DNA of 64,000 nt from Muribaculaceae bacterium (GCA_028689665.1 JAQVCR010000010.1:1-64000), one strand, 5' to 3'; positions 54,384 to 63,890 are shown, counted from the stretch's first letter. The notes: generated by a model not told the origin, from the letters alone. A program made the numbers and translations.

Positions 54384-55160
54384 ATGAAGATTAAGTATAT
54401 TATTTCTTTGATGGCATTGTTTATCAACATGCAATGCTTTGGGTGGGGTCAAAAGGGTCATGATGTTGTAGCTTATATTGCCGAGACGCATCTTGATGAA
54501 TCTGTTAAAAACAAAGTTGAAGCAATCCTCGATGCTTCTCTTGTATATAATTCAAATTGGCTAGATAATGCTTCTCACACTGCCGATTTTGCATACACAA
54601 AGACATGGCACTATAAGAATATTGATGAAGATCAAACTTTTGAAACTGCAAAGTTTAATAAGAATGGAGATATAGTTACTGCTCTTAATGAACAAATTTC
54701 TAAGCTATCGGCTGGTGGGCTCTCTCCTGAAGAAGAAAAGCTTGCACTAAATATCCTTATACATTTAATGGGCGACCTGCATCAACCAATGCACATGGGG
54801 CATTATAGCGATCTTGGCGGGAATAAACATGAAATTTTATTTTTTGGCAGAAAAAACAATCTACATTCTATTTGGGATTCTGCTCTTGTTGAAGCTGCTC
54901 ATAAATGGAGTTATACCGAATGGCAAACGCAAATTGACCGCCTAGATTCAGCGGAAATGGAGAATATCTCAAAAGGGACTATAACCGACTGGGCTAAAGA
55001 AACATACGAACTTGCGACCGAAGTTTATCGTATAACCCCTGTTGGATTTAACGTGTCATATAATTATGTGTCAGAAATGACTCACATAATTGAAGAACAA
55101 TTTGAACGTGGAGGCATACGTTTAGCCTTTATTCTTAATAATATCTATAAAAATAAATAA
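54384..55160 (+). CDS. S1/P1-type nuclease, secreted
   Basis: The 258-residue protein has a signal peptide (1-20, ending CFG) that leaves WGQKGHD at the new N-terminus, the free Trp that binds zinc in S1/P1 enzymes. Further zinc ligands are seen in WLDNASHTADFAYTKTWHY and HLMGDLHQPMHMGHYSDLGGN, then LHSIWDSALVE. It would degrade single-stranded DNA/RNA outside the cytoplasm for phosphate or nucleoside scavenging. A C-terminal part (FNVSYNYVSEMTHIIEEQFERGGIRLAFILNNIY) closes the fold. It is monocistronic. Confidence 0.9.
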   Translation: MKIKYIISLMALFINMQCFGWGQKGHDVVAYIAETHLDESVKNKVEAILDASLVYNSNWLDNASHTADFAYTKTWHYKNIDEDQTFETAKFNKNGDIVTALNEQISKLSAGGLSPEEEKLALNILIHLMGDLHQPMHMGHYSDLGGNKHEILFFGRKNNLHSIWDSALVEAAHKWSYTEWQTQIDRLDSAEMENISKGTITDWAKETYELATEVYRITPVGFNVSYNYVSEMTHIIEEQFERGGIRLAFILNNIYKNK

Positions 55161-55170
55161 GCCGCATCTA

Positions 55171-55926
55171 TCAAATAGATAGAGTTAATGACACCGGACA
55201 ATGGTCTGATCCCATTATGTCGGAGTGGATTTCTGCGTCTTTTATTTTTTCAGCTAATCGCATTGAAACAACAAAATAGTCGATACGCCAACCTGTATTT
55301 TTCTCTCTCGATTTAAAGCGATAAGACCACCATGAATATGCGCCTTCAAGAGTTGGATATAAATATCTAAACGTGTCGACATACCCTGATGCTAGAAGTT
55401 TTGAAAATTTTTCTCTTTCTTGATCACTGAATCCGGGATTATTACGATTCGTCTTAGGATTTTTTAAATCAATTTCTTGATGCGCCACATTTAAATCTCC
55501 ACATATTATTACAGGCTTCTTTGAATCTAAGCTATTAATATATTCAAGGAAATCTTGTTCCCATCGCATTCTGTAATCTATGCGTTTAAGCTCATCTTGA
55601 GAATTAGGAGTATATACTGTTACTAAATAAAATTTGTCGAATTCTAATGTTATTACTCGCCCCTCTTTATCATGCTCTTCAATATTTATTCCATAAGCAA
55701 CTGACAATGGTTTATGTCGTGAAAAGATAACTGTCCCTGAGTAGCCTTTCTTCTCTGCGTAATTCCAATAAGAATCATAACCGGGAAAAACCATATCTAT
55801 CTGACCACCCTGCAACTTTGTTTCTTGCAAACAAAAGAAATCGGCATCTAATAAATTAAATATATCACTAAAACCCTTAGTTACACAAGCTCGTAAGCCA
55901 TTGACATTCCACGAAATTAATTTCAT
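55171..55926 (-). CDS. xth: Exodeoxyribonuclease III (AP endonuclease)
   Basis: This enzyme cuts abasic sites and removes 3' blocks in base-excision repair. The 251-residue protein from ATG 55926 begins MKLISWNVNGLRA and shows LQETKLQ, CGDLNVAHQEIDLKNPK, the catalytic Asp/His of MGSDHCPVSL and Tyr/Asp residues of the family. A longer frame upstream overlaps the M16 gene and is rejected. It is the last gene of the minus-strand operon and starts 29 nt after the M16 stop. Confidence 0.95.
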   Translation of the reverse strand: MKLISWNVNGLRACVTKGFSDIFNLLDADFFCLQETKLQGGQIDMVFPGYDSYWNYAEKKGYSGTVIFSRHKPLSVAYGINIEEHDKEGRVITLEFDKFYLVTVYTPNSQDELKRIDYRMRWEQDFLEYINSLDSKKPVIICGDLNVAHQEIDLKNPKTNRNNPGFSDQEREKFSKLLASGYVDTFRYLYPTLEGAYSWWSYRFKSREKNTGWRIDYFVVSMRLAEKIKDAEIHSDIMGSDHCPVSLTLSI

Positions 55927-55955
55927 AATTATTCTGTTTTTTAGATATAAAACTC

Positions 55956-57200
55956 TTAGGCATCGGGGCCATAATGAACTGTCGAGCTTTGACACTCAGT
56001 AAATAAATCATTTACTACGATATCTATGCGTTGCTTCGTTAGAGCTCTATATTTATTTACCTCTTCATTTATCAGACTTGCATCTGATAACATTTCGTAA
56101 TAGGCTATTTTATATGCTCTCTCGGCAGCACTAATATTAGCAAATAATTCTCTCGATTCAAATTTATTTATACATTTCTCTATTTCAAAATCTGTAACCG
56201 AACCGTGCAATAACGAATCAATCTCTGTTGATATAATTTGCTCTCCCTCTTCAAAACTTACTCCGGGATATAACTTGCCTTGTATCAAAAACAGTCCCGG
56301 TTCTTCACTGCCCCACACCGAAGCATCAAGAGATATAAATGTTCCTCCTTTTGAAACCACATTCTGAAAGAAACGCGATGAACTTCCATTAGCTAATATA
56401 TCACTTATTAAATCCATAGCTTGATAATTGGCATCTTTCCTCCCACACATCATATATCCTTTATATATTACATTATGTGGGACATCTCGTCGCACTTTCA
56501 ATAATCTTGATTTACTATGAATATCCTCGCCTTGAGACTTTCTAGATTGAATATATATATTGCTGTCTTTTATATCACCAAACCATTTTTCTGCTAGTTC
56601 AACTACTTTTTCAAAATCCAAATCGCCAACAACCGATAGTACAGCATTTGATGGAGCATAATATTTATCATAAAACACTCTTAAATCTTCTGCCGTAACC
56701 GATTCGATATGAGAAATATCCTTTCCTATCACAGGCCACCTATAGTGGTGCTTGTCGAAAGCTAAATTGCATAATAAATGATTTATATCTCCATAAGGGT
56801 AGTTAAGGCAACGCTCTTTAAATTCTTCAATTACTACACTGCGCTGTATTTCAATTGAATCGGGAGTCAAAGAAAGAAATCTCATACGATCAGACTCTAG
56901 CCAGAATGCTGTCTCTATGTTCTGAACCGGCAAGCTCTCATAGTAATTTGTATGGTCTTGACTTGTCCATGCATTACTTTCTCCTCCCGCTTTTTGTAAT
57001 TGTTCATCGAAATCGAATATATTATCCGACCCACCAAACATTAAATGTTCAAATAAATGGGCAAGACCAGTTAGATTTTCTTCTTCATTTTTTGAGCCCA
57101 CATTATATAAGACATTTACAACTGCCATTTTGGCAGTTGTATCTTTATTAAAAACTATCCTCAATCCATTAGAAAGAGTGTGTCGTTGCACTTCTATCAT
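55956..57200 (-). CDS. M16 zinc peptidase, catalytic type
   Basis: The 414-residue protein is an active-type M16B peptidase with zinc motif HLFEH (48-52) and the downstream Glu in VVIEEFKERCLNYPYG. It degrades peptides in a closed chamber, usually together with a non-catalytic partner. The second, zinc-less M16 gene is at 25133-26437 and not adjacent; whether they pair is open. The C-terminal half has NVVSKGGTFISLDASVW. Its ATG is 2 nt after the cyclophilin gene, so the two are co-translated. Confidence 0.92.
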   Translation of the reverse strand: MIEVQRHTLSNGLRIVFNKDTTAKMAVVNVLYNVGSKNEEENLTGLAHLFEHLMFGGSDNIFDFDEQLQKAGGESNAWTSQDHTNYYESLPVQNIETAFWLESDRMRFLSLTPDSIEIQRSVVIEEFKERCLNYPYGDINHLLCNLAFDKHHYRWPVIGKDISHIESVTAEDLRVFYDKYYAPSNAVLSVVGDLDFEKVVELAEKWFGDIKDSNIYIQSRKSQGEDIHSKSRLLKVRRDVPHNVIYKGYMMCGRKDANYQAMDLISDILANGSSSRFFQNVVSKGGTFISLDASVWGSEEPGLFLIQGKLYPGVSFEEGEQIISTEIDSLLHGSVTDFEIEKCINKFESRELFANISAAERAYKIAYYEMLSDASLINEEVNKYRALTKQRIDIVVNDLFTECQSSTVHYGPDA

Positions 57201-57202
57201 AA

Positions 57203-58060
57203 TTATTTTTTAATAATTACATCTATTATTATTACATCTTCTTTTGGACGATCCGACTTTTCTGTTTCTACGTTCTCAATTTTTTCTACAATATCTAAAC
57301 CTTTTGTTACTTCACCATACACTGTATATTCTCCATCAAGATGTGGAGCTCCACCAATGGTAGTGTAGGCTTGAATCTGTTCTTCTGTATATTGTATTGG
57401 ATTTTTAGAATATTCAGCTTCTGTTTGAGCGATCAACTTTTGACGCATTGCCTCAATACCTTCAGAATCTTTTGCTATCTGCATTTTCATTATTTCCTTA
57501 CGATAAGGGGAAGCTATCTGTTGAAATAAATCTTGCTTAGCTCTATATTCCTTTTGCTTAATCATATTATCAAGTTCACCTTTGCTAAACACTCTACCGG
57601 TAACTATATAAAATTGAGAACCCGATGACTTTTTCTCTGGATTGTCGGTCCTTGCTGCAGCTAAAGCGCCCTTCTTGTGAAAATATTTAGGATACACAAA
57701 TTCAGCCGGTAATGTATAACCGGGATCTCCGGCTCCAAGCATTTTGCCCTTTGGTGCGCCTTTAGAATCGCCATCTCCACCTTGAATCATAAATGATTTT
57801 ATAACACGATGGAATATTGTTCCATTATAATAGCCCTCGTTAATTAATTTCAAAATATTATCTCGATGAATTGGGGTATCATCATATAAAGCTAACTCTA
57901 TATCACCTAGATTTGTCTTAATTATTATTTTTGTTAGATTTTCTGCCGCCATCACATTTAATTCTTTCTTATTGATTTTCTTTGTTTGTGTATTACTCTT
58001 TGAATTAATTATTTGTGGAATCGTCAAAATAATCAATAATAATACAATTACTCTCTGCAT
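57203..58060 (-). CDS. Cyclophilin-type peptidyl-prolyl isomerase, exported
   Basis: The 285-residue protein has a signal peptide (1-20) and a cyclophilin domain: TNLGDIELALYDDTPIHRDNILKLINEGYYNGTIFHRVIKSFMIQGGD, YTLPAEF and GALAAARTD, plus DIVEKIENV. A charged insertion (about 165-235, ELDNMIKQKEYRAKQDLFQQIASPY...) splits the domain, as in several Bacteroidota PPIases. It assists folding of exported proteins. It belongs to an operon: 125-residue unknown gene, PPIase, M16 peptidase, exonuclease III. Confidence 0.9.
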   Translation of the reverse strand: MQRVIVLLLIILTIPQIINSKSNTQTKKINKKELNVMAAENLTKIIIKTNLGDIELALYDDTPIHRDNILKLINEGYYNGTIFHRVIKSFMIQGGDGDSKGAPKGKMLGAGDPGYTLPAEFVYPKYFHKKGALAAARTDNPEKKSSGSQFYIVTGRVFSKGELDNMIKQKEYRAKQDLFQQIASPYRKEIMKMQIAKDSEGIEAMRQKLIAQTEAEYSKNPIQYTEEQIQAYTTIGGAPHLDGEYTVYGEVTKGLDIVEKIENVETEKSDRPKEDVIIIDVIIKK

Positions 58061-58077
58061 AAATACACATCAGTTTA

Positions 58078-58455
58078 TTATATACCTACCGAAAAAACTC
58101 GCTTGTAAATTCTTCTAAAATTATCATCTTTTACATTTAGCTCTTCAACATGCAATTTATAATCTGCACCCCAAATCGAAGCTAACAAGTCGGTAATATA
58201 TTTATGTTCACGGTCTACTTTTATTGCGGCTTTAATCAATTTATCAATTAGTATAGCAAATTCATCTGCATTTATTGCATGCAAATAACGTGCAGTCGAA
58301 ACTACGAATTGCCCCGTAGTGTCTACTAATATCATATTATCTACCAATTTACCCAAATCTTCAATGCTCACACCGTCTATATGATTTGCTATATATTCGT
58401 ATGTCAACAAGCCATTGGTGTCTTTACTGATTTTTTTTAATACTTCTTGTTCCAT
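58078..58455 (-). CDS. Conserved-looking protein of unknown function
   Basis: The 125-residue protein is soluble, acidic to neutral and mostly helical, with no signal peptide or recognised motif. Segments such as NTNGLLTYEYIANHIDGVSIEDLGKLVDNM and STARYLHAINADEFAILIDKLIKAAIKVD suggest helical bundles. I cannot assign a family. It begins the operon of PPIase (17 nt later), M16 and exonuclease III. A TATCTTTG box on the minus strand (58500-58493) is a likely promoter, 38 nt before its ATG. Confidence 0.7.
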   Translation of the reverse strand: MEQEVLKKISKDTNGLLTYEYIANHIDGVSIEDLGKLVDNMILVDTTGQFVVSTARYLHAINADEFAILIDKLIKAAIKVDREHKYITDLLASIWGADYKLHVEELNVKDDNFRRIYKRVFSVGI

Positions 58456-58484
58456 CTCAAAATTAAGAGCTATATTTAATTTAT

Positions 58485-58500
58485 TATATTTGCAAAGATA
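58485..58500. promoter_or_regulatory. Two head-to-head -7 elements
   Basis: TATATTTG (plus strand, 58485-58492) is directly followed by CAAAGATA (58493-58500; TATCTTTG on the minus strand). The minus element serves the operon starting at 58455; the plus element points to 58712, about 210 nt away. Another perfect box, TACATTTG, lies at 58600-58607, closer to that gene. Confidence 0.45.
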
Positions 58501-58711
58501 ATCTTAACCCTAAATAGATTTAAGCTCAAATTATCAATTTAGATATATTATCTTTATTATTCTCTGATATTACTTGACAAAAATAATATTTTTTTCCTTT
58601 ACATTTGCATATTCACTTGATAATGTTTCATCTTATTTGTAAATGTTTATTGCTTTCATTGCAATTTACAGAAATAATTATTAAATTTGAAGTAATAAAA
58701 CTATTTATAAT

Positions 58712-59356
58712 ATGTGTGAGCCTAAATACGTTATTACAATCGGTCGCCAGTTTGGCAGTGGTGGTAGAGAGATAGGAATGTTATTAGCCCAAAAACTAAA
58801 TATTAAATATTACGACAAGGAGCTACTAGCAGAAGCTGCAAATAATACGGGAGTTAGTAAGGAATTTTTTGAAGCTGCCGATGAAAAATCGCCCGGCTTT
58901 TTTGATAATATTTTCTCATATAATCTTACCTATAATGCATCTTCATTCTTTGTCGAATCGACTCCCCTATCGCCCGGTAATATTTATTCTGCACAAAGTA
59001 ATGTGATTAGAGATCTTGCAGAAAAAAATTCTTGCGTAATTGTTGGTAGAAGTGCAGATTATATTTTAAGAAATCACCCTTGTTGCATAAACATCTTTAT
59101 TCATGCATCGTTAGACGATAGAATTAAAAGAATAACAACACGTAAAGACTGTTTATCTAAAGAAGATGCAAAAAATATTGCAGAGAAAAAAGACAAATTA
59201 AGAGCGGGGTACTATAACTTCTACACAGATAAAGAATGGGGAAAAGCATCATCATACGATTTATGCATTAATTCTACCAATCTATCAGCATCAGAAGTTG
59301 CCGATATAATAATAGAATTTGCTAAAGTCAAGATTTCCACTGCATTCCAAGAATAG
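58712..59356 (+). CDS. Cytidylate kinase-like family protein
   Basis: The 214-residue protein belongs to the cytidylate-kinase-like group (Cytidylate_kin2): P-loop region ITIGRQFGSGGREIGMLLAQKLNIKYYDKELL (9-40) and VIVGRSADYILRNHP (112-126), followed by the Arg-rich RIKRITTRKDCLSKEDA lid. The FGSGGRE loop differs from true Cmk. Substrate is unproven; a nucleotide kinase role is likely. It stands 137 nt before the lipid kinase gene and has no clear operon partner. Confidence 0.88.
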   Translation: MCEPKYVITIGRQFGSGGREIGMLLAQKLNIKYYDKELLAEAANNTGVSKEFFEAADEKSPGFFDNIFSYNLTYNASSFFVESTPLSPGNIYSAQSNVIRDLAEKNSCVIVGRSADYILRNHPCCINIFIHASLDDRIKRITTRKDCLSKEDAKNIAEKKDKLRAGYYNFYTDKEWGKASSYDLCINSTNLSASEVADIIIEFAKVKISTAFQE

Positions 59357-59417
59357 CTTGAATATTCTTATTTGTTGTGTAAAACATCTTTAGTCTGACT
59401 CTCTTCTCTAAGAATCG

Positions 59418-59444
59418 GACAAAAACATGTATGCGTGTTTTGTC
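59418..59444. repeat. Inverted repeat over the -33 box of the lipid kinase gene
   Basis: GACAAAAACA (59418-59427) faces TGTTTTGTC (59436-59444) with one extra A; the TTTG of the second arm is the -33 box at 59439-59442. This may be an operator or chance. Confidence 0.35.
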
Positions 59445-59468
59445 GTCTGCTCATTTTTACTAACTTTG
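59439..59468 (+). promoter_or_regulatory. Promoter of the lipid kinase gene
   Basis: TTTG (59439-59442), 18 nt and TAACTTTG (59461-59468), both perfect, 25 nt before the TTG start at 59494. Confidence 0.65.
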
Positions 59469-59493
59469 CAATTAAATAATAGGAACAAATAAA

Positions 59494-60462
59494 TTGGCAA
59501 AGCATAAAATACTGGCTATAATCAATCCCATATCGGGAACAAGCAATAAAGAATATATACCTGAAACGATTGCAAAGACTATCGATTCAGCACAATTTGA
59601 CACTAGAATTCGATTTACTCAGCGTCCCGGGCATGCCACAGAGCTTGCTCAGCAAGCTATTAATGAAAACTTTGACGGTGTTATTGCTGTTGGCGGAGAT
59701 GGAACTATTAATGAAGTAGCGGCTGCTATAATTGATTCAAAAGTAGCACTTGGAATTATTCCTTGTGGCTCAGGAAATGGGCTTGCTCGACATCTTAATA
59801 TTCCGCTTGACCCTGAGAAAGCACTAGAAATAGTAAACGATAATTATATCGAATCGTTTGACTACTGCACTGCTAATAATCGACCATTTTTTTGCACATG
59901 TGGAATAGGTTTTGATGCGCACATCAGCGCAAAATTTGCAGAATCAAAAAAACGAGGTCCATTAACATATTTCAAAAAGACTCTTGCCGAATATCTTAAA
60001 TATCGTAGTCAAGAATATACTATTGAAACCGGCGACAAAGTAATTACCGAAAAAGCTTTTGTTATTGCTTGCGGAAACGCATCTCAATATGGCAACAATG
60101 CCTTTATCACCCCTCAAGCAAATATGCAAGACGGGCTAATTGATGTTACTGTAATACACCCATTCACCCCTCTTGATACAGCGATGATAGGAATATTGCT
60201 ATTTACCAAGCATATCGACCAAGACACAAACATACACTCATTTCGCACCAACGACTTGACAATACATCGCAACAAACATGGAGTTATGCACCTCGATGGC
60301 GAGCCGATTGTAATGGACGCCGATGTCCATATTAAGTGTATTCATAATGGACTTAATATATATCTTCCAAGAAATCAGGAGACAAAAAAATCATTAATTG
60401 CACCTATTGAGAACGGGTTTTGGGATTTTATTACCACTATAAGAAACGAACTTAACATTTAA
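59494..60462 (+). CDS. Diacylglycerol/lipid kinase (DagK/YegS-type)
   Basis: The 322-residue protein has the NAD-kinase-like fold: IINPISGTSNKE (9-20), VGGDGTINEVAAAI (66-79), PCGSGNGLARHL and GIGFDAHIS, LDGEPI near 272. It phosphorylates a lipid such as diacylglycerol or a sphingoid base. The latter is notable in Bacteroidales, which make sphingolipids; the sequence alone cannot tell. The start is TTG 59494 with AGGA 12 nt upstream; no ATG fits. It has its own promoter. Confidence 0.9.
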   Translation: MAKHKILAIINPISGTSNKEYIPETIAKTIDSAQFDTRIRFTQRPGHATELAQQAINENFDGVIAVGGDGTINEVAAAIIDSKVALGIIPCGSGNGLARHLNIPLDPEKALEIVNDNYIESFDYCTANNRPFFCTCGIGFDAHISAKFAESKKRGPLTYFKKTLAEYLKYRSQEYTIETGDKVITEKAFVIACGNASQYGNNAFITPQANMQDGLIDVTVIHPFTPLDTAMIGILLFTKHIDQDTNIHSFRTNDLTIHRNKHGVMHLDGEPIVMDADVHIKCIHNGLNIYLPRNQETKKSLIAPIENGFWDFITTIRNELNI

Positions 60463-60618
60463 ATTCCATAAAAATGGTGTTGAATAATACAATTATCTAA
60501 CAAATCATTTATTTTTCTTGATTTTACTTGCTTATACTTGCTTTTTTTTATAAATTCGTACCGACCAAGGACGCACATTATGCTCCTTTTTAACTAATAA
60601 CCTAAAACACTCTATATA

Positions 60619-62574
60619 ATGAGCTATTTAAAATTTGATAAAAGCTTGATGATTAACCTTGAGCAATCCTTACCCAAAGAGATGCTGAGGACTAATCAAT
60701 CGGGAGCTTATCATTGTACTACAGTCGTTGGGTGTAACACTCGTAAGCAACACGGGCTTCTTGTTATTCCAATACCCGAAATAGACAATGAGAACCACGT
60801 ACTACTATCATCTCTCGATGAGACCGTTATTCAACACGGTGCTCCTTTTAATCTCGGACTACACAAATACAATAATAATTGTTTTAGTCCCAACGGACAT
60901 AAATATATTCGAGAGTACAATTGTGATAGTAGCCCCAAGACAACTTACCGTGTAGGAGGTGTTATTCTTACAAAAGAGAAAATTTTCATTTCACATGAAA
61001 ATCGAATCATAATTAAATATACACTAATTGAAGCACACTCCCCCACAACGTTGCAATTTCGTCCTTTTTTAGCTTTCCGCAATGCTAATAGCCTATGTAT
61101 TGCTAATGGTGTAGCAAATCAAGGATATAAAGAATGTATTAATGGAATCTCGTGCTGTCTATATAATGGATACCCAAATTTATATCTACAATTCAGCCAT
61201 AAGCCCAAATTTACATTCTACCCCACATGGTATAAAGGAATTGAATATCAAAAAGACGAAGAAAGAGGAATCCCATATAAAGAAGATCTTTTTGTTCCCG
61301 GATACTTTGAGCTATCAATAAAAAAAGGAGAAAGTATATACTTTTCAGCAGGAACTGAAGAGCGTAGCACTAGAAACTTCGGTAAACTTTACGAAACAGA
61401 GCTAGAATCACGCACTCCTCGTTCAAGTTTCTATAATTGCCTCAAAAATTCAGCAAAACAATTCTATTTAAAGAAGGGTGATGATAATTTCCTTGTTGCC
61501 GGCTACCCATGGTTTAAAGTTAGAGCTAGAGACGAATTTATAGCACTTCCCGGTGCCACAATAGATATACATCACACTCCCGACTTTGAGCTTATAATGT
61601 CGACTGCAATAGAACGAATGTACAAATTTATGTCGACAGGAGAGCCAGACCAAGATTTACAATATATCGACCTCCCAGATGTGCCTCTATGGGCAATTTG
61701 GGCAATACATTCTTATTGTAAAAAATATGGGATAGAAGACACAAAAGAAAAATATGGCAAATTTATTTATGATGTAATAAACTATATAATCGACCAAAAG
61801 CACCCCATCTTACATTATAACGACAATGGATTAGTTTCGGCAGACGGCACTAAACGACCAATATCGTGGATGGACTCTTCTAATGCCGATGGAACACCAA
61901 TAATACCACGAAGTGGATACCTTGTCGAATTTAATGCTTTATGGTACGATGATTTAATGTTTGCTCTTTCAATTTTTGAAAACGATAGCGAACAAAAAGA
62001 ATTTGTTGAGAAATGCACAGCAATATCAGAAAAACTAAAATATAGCTTTGTCAACACATTCTATAATGATTATGGCTATCTTTATGACTATGTCGACGGC
62101 AATTACACCGATTTAAGTGTAAGGCCAAATATGATAATTGCTGCCGGTCTTGAATATTCTCCACTTGATAGAAAACAGCGTAAAACTGTTCTAGATGTGG
62201 TTACTCGAGAACTTTTAACACCTAAAGGACTTAGAACATTAAGTCCTAAAAGCTTTGGTTATTCGCCAAACTATTACGGCTCTCCCGAACAAAGAGAATA
62301 TGCGTATTTTCAAGGTTCTATTCGTCCATGGTTAATGTCATTCTACACCGATTCTTATATTAAAGTATTCGGAATATCACGTATTCATTTCATTGAACGA
62401 ATGATGATAGGATTTGAAGACGACATGACACAAGACTGTATCGGATCGCTATCAGAATTATATGATGGTAACCCTCCATTTGCAGGGCACGGAGCAATAA
62501 GCTTTGCCATGAATGTGGCCGGAGTGCTCTCCGTTCTACGTCTTTTTAAAAGACTTAATATTATAGATAAATAA
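60619..62574 (+). CDS. Glycogen debranching enzyme (amylo-alpha-1,6-glucosidase type)
   Basis: The 651-residue protein has an N-terminal beta domain of archaeal/bacterial GDE type (about 20-290: GAYHCTTVVGCNTRKQHGLLVIP, ENRIIIKYTL) and a C-terminal (alpha/alpha)6 barrel (about 300-640: WFKVRARDEFIALPG, SWMDSSNADGTPIIPRSGYLVEFNALWYDDL, SVRPNMIIAAGLEYSP). It removes alpha-1,6 branches in glycogen turnover. It is the first gene of the glycogen operon; glycogen synthase starts 31 nt later. The 156-nt gap upstream has two copies of TACTTGCT but no clear promoter. Confidence 0.93.
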   Translation: MSYLKFDKSLMINLEQSLPKEMLRTNQSGAYHCTTVVGCNTRKQHGLLVIPIPEIDNENHVLLSSLDETVIQHGAPFNLGLHKYNNNCFSPNGHKYIREYNCDSSPKTTYRVGGVILTKEKIFISHENRIIIKYTLIEAHSPTTLQFRPFLAFRNANSLCIANGVANQGYKECINGISCCLYNGYPNLYLQFSHKPKFTFYPTWYKGIEYQKDEERGIPYKEDLFVPGYFELSIKKGESIYFSAGTEERSTRNFGKLYETELESRTPRSSFYNCLKNSAKQFYLKKGDDNFLVAGYPWFKVRARDEFIALPGATIDIHHTPDFELIMSTAIERMYKFMSTGEPDQDLQYIDLPDVPLWAIWAIHSYCKKYGIEDTKEKYGKFIYDVINYIIDQKHPILHYNDNGLVSADGTKRPISWMDSSNADGTPIIPRSGYLVEFNALWYDDLMFALSIFENDSEQKEFVEKCTAISEKLKYSFVNTFYNDYGYLYDYVDGNYTDLSVRPNMIIAAGLEYSPLDRKQRKTVLDVVTRELLTPKGLRTLSPKSFGYSPNYYGSPEQREYAYFQGSIRPWLMSFYTDSYIKVFGISRIHFIERMMIGFEDDMTQDCIGSLSELYDGNPPFAGHGAISFAMNVAGVLSVLRLFKRLNIIDK

Positions 62575-62605
62575 AAACAACATCAAATACATTCTTTCTA
62601 TATAT

Positions 62606-63871
62606 ATGAAAGCATTAATGTTTGGGTGGGAATTTCCACCTCATATTCTCGGAGGGCTTGGTACTGCAAGTTATGGACTAACTAAAGGTATGAATGAAAA
62701 TGGAAATATGGATATTACTTTTGTTATACCAAAGCCATTTGGAGACGAAGATAAAAGTTTTGCTAACATCATCGGAGCTAACTGTGTACCGATTGCTTGG
62801 CGCGACGTAAACTGGGACTACGTCGATGGGCGTATAGGAAATATAATGAACCCACAGCAATACTATGATCTTAGAGATCATATTTATGCCGATTTCAATT
62901 ATATGCGCACAAACGACCTAGGCTGTATCGAATTCTCGGGTAAATACCCCGATAATCTAATCGAAGAAATCAACAACTACTCAATAGTAGCCGGTGTGAT
63001 TGCTCGTACTACCCCATGTGATATTATTCACTCACACGATTGGCTTACATATCCAGCCGGAATACATGCAAAGCAAGTTACAGGGAAACCGCTAGTTATT
63101 CACGTTCACGCAACCGACTTTGATAGATCTCGCGGTAATGTCAACCCCACTGTCTTTGCTATTGAAAAAGATGGTATGAATCAAGCCGACCATATTATCA
63201 CAGTCAGCAACCTCACTAGGCAGACAGTTATTGAAAAATATGGGATCGACCCAGCTAAAGTAACCACTGTACATAACGCCGTAGAACCACTAAGTGAAGA
63301 ATTAGCAAATATGATAGTGAAAAAGCCTAAAGAAAAAATCGTAACATTTCTTGGCCGAATCACTATGCAAAAAGGCCCTGAATATTTCGTTGAGGCTGCA
63401 ACTAAAGTCCTTCAAAAAAAGCATAACGTTAGATTCGTTATGGCCGGTAGTGGAGATATGATGGAAAAAATGATTAGTCTTGCTGCAAAACGCGATATTG
63501 CCGATCGATTCCACTTTACAGGATTTCTGAAAGGCCGCCAAGTGTATGAAATGCTTAAAGCTAGTGATGTATATATTATGCCATCAGTATCCGAGCCATT
63601 TGGCATCTCGCCCCTAGAAGCAATGCAAATGGGAGTTCCTTCTATTATTTCTAAGCAATCAGGGTGCGCCGAGATTCTATCTAATGTTATTAAAATTGAT
63701 TATTGGGACATCGATTCGATGGCCGACGCAATATATTCTATTATCACATATCCGGCAATGTATAAGCAGCTTCGTGAAAACGGACTTGAAGAAATTGATA
63801 CAATTCAATGGAAAAAAGCCGGTGCCAAAGTAATCGACATATACAACAAAATAATTAATCATTCTTTCTAA
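62606..63871 (+). CDS. Glycogen synthase, GT4-like
   Basis: The 421-residue retaining glycosyltransferase has an N-terminal part with MFGWEFPPHILGGLGTASYGLTKGM and HSHDWLTYPAGIHAKQ and a C-terminal GT-B half with VTFLGRITMQKGPEYFVEAA and the Glu-containing VYIMPSVSEPFGISPLEAMQMG. It extends alpha-1,4-glucan from a nucleotide glucose. The pattern and context (debranching enzyme upstream, GH57 downstream) match the Bacteroides glycogen cluster. It begins 31 nt after the debranching gene and ends 19 nt before GH57. Confidence 0.92.
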   Translation: MKALMFGWEFPPHILGGLGTASYGLTKGMNENGNMDITFVIPKPFGDEDKSFANIIGANCVPIAWRDVNWDYVDGRIGNIMNPQQYYDLRDHIYADFNYMRTNDLGCIEFSGKYPDNLIEEINNYSIVAGVIARTTPCDIIHSHDWLTYPAGIHAKQVTGKPLVIHVHATDFDRSRGNVNPTVFAIEKDGMNQADHIITVSNLTRQTVIEKYGIDPAKVTTVHNAVEPLSEELANMIVKKPKEKIVTFLGRITMQKGPEYFVEAATKVLQKKHNVRFVMAGSGDMMEKMISLAAKRDIADRFHFTGFLKGRQVYEMLKASDVYIMPSVSEPFGISPLEAMQMGVPSIISKQSGCAEILSNVIKIDYWDIDSMADAIYSIITYPAMYKQLRENGLEEIDTIQWKKAGAKVIDIYNKIINHSF

Positions 63872-63890
63872 AACTAAAAATAATACTATA

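Noticed and set aside
58574-58579. TTGACA, a classical E. coli -35 hexamer, upstream of the cytidylate-kinase-like gene
   Set aside because: Bacteroidota sigma factor uses TTTG/TAnnTTTG, and no TATAAT lies 16-18 nt downstream. The nearby TACATTTG is more relevant.
60525-60542. Two tandem TACTTGCT copies upstream of the debranching enzyme
   Set aside because: Only two 8-mers in AT-rich DNA, no further copies nearby and no fit to the promoter consensus; too little to claim a binding site.
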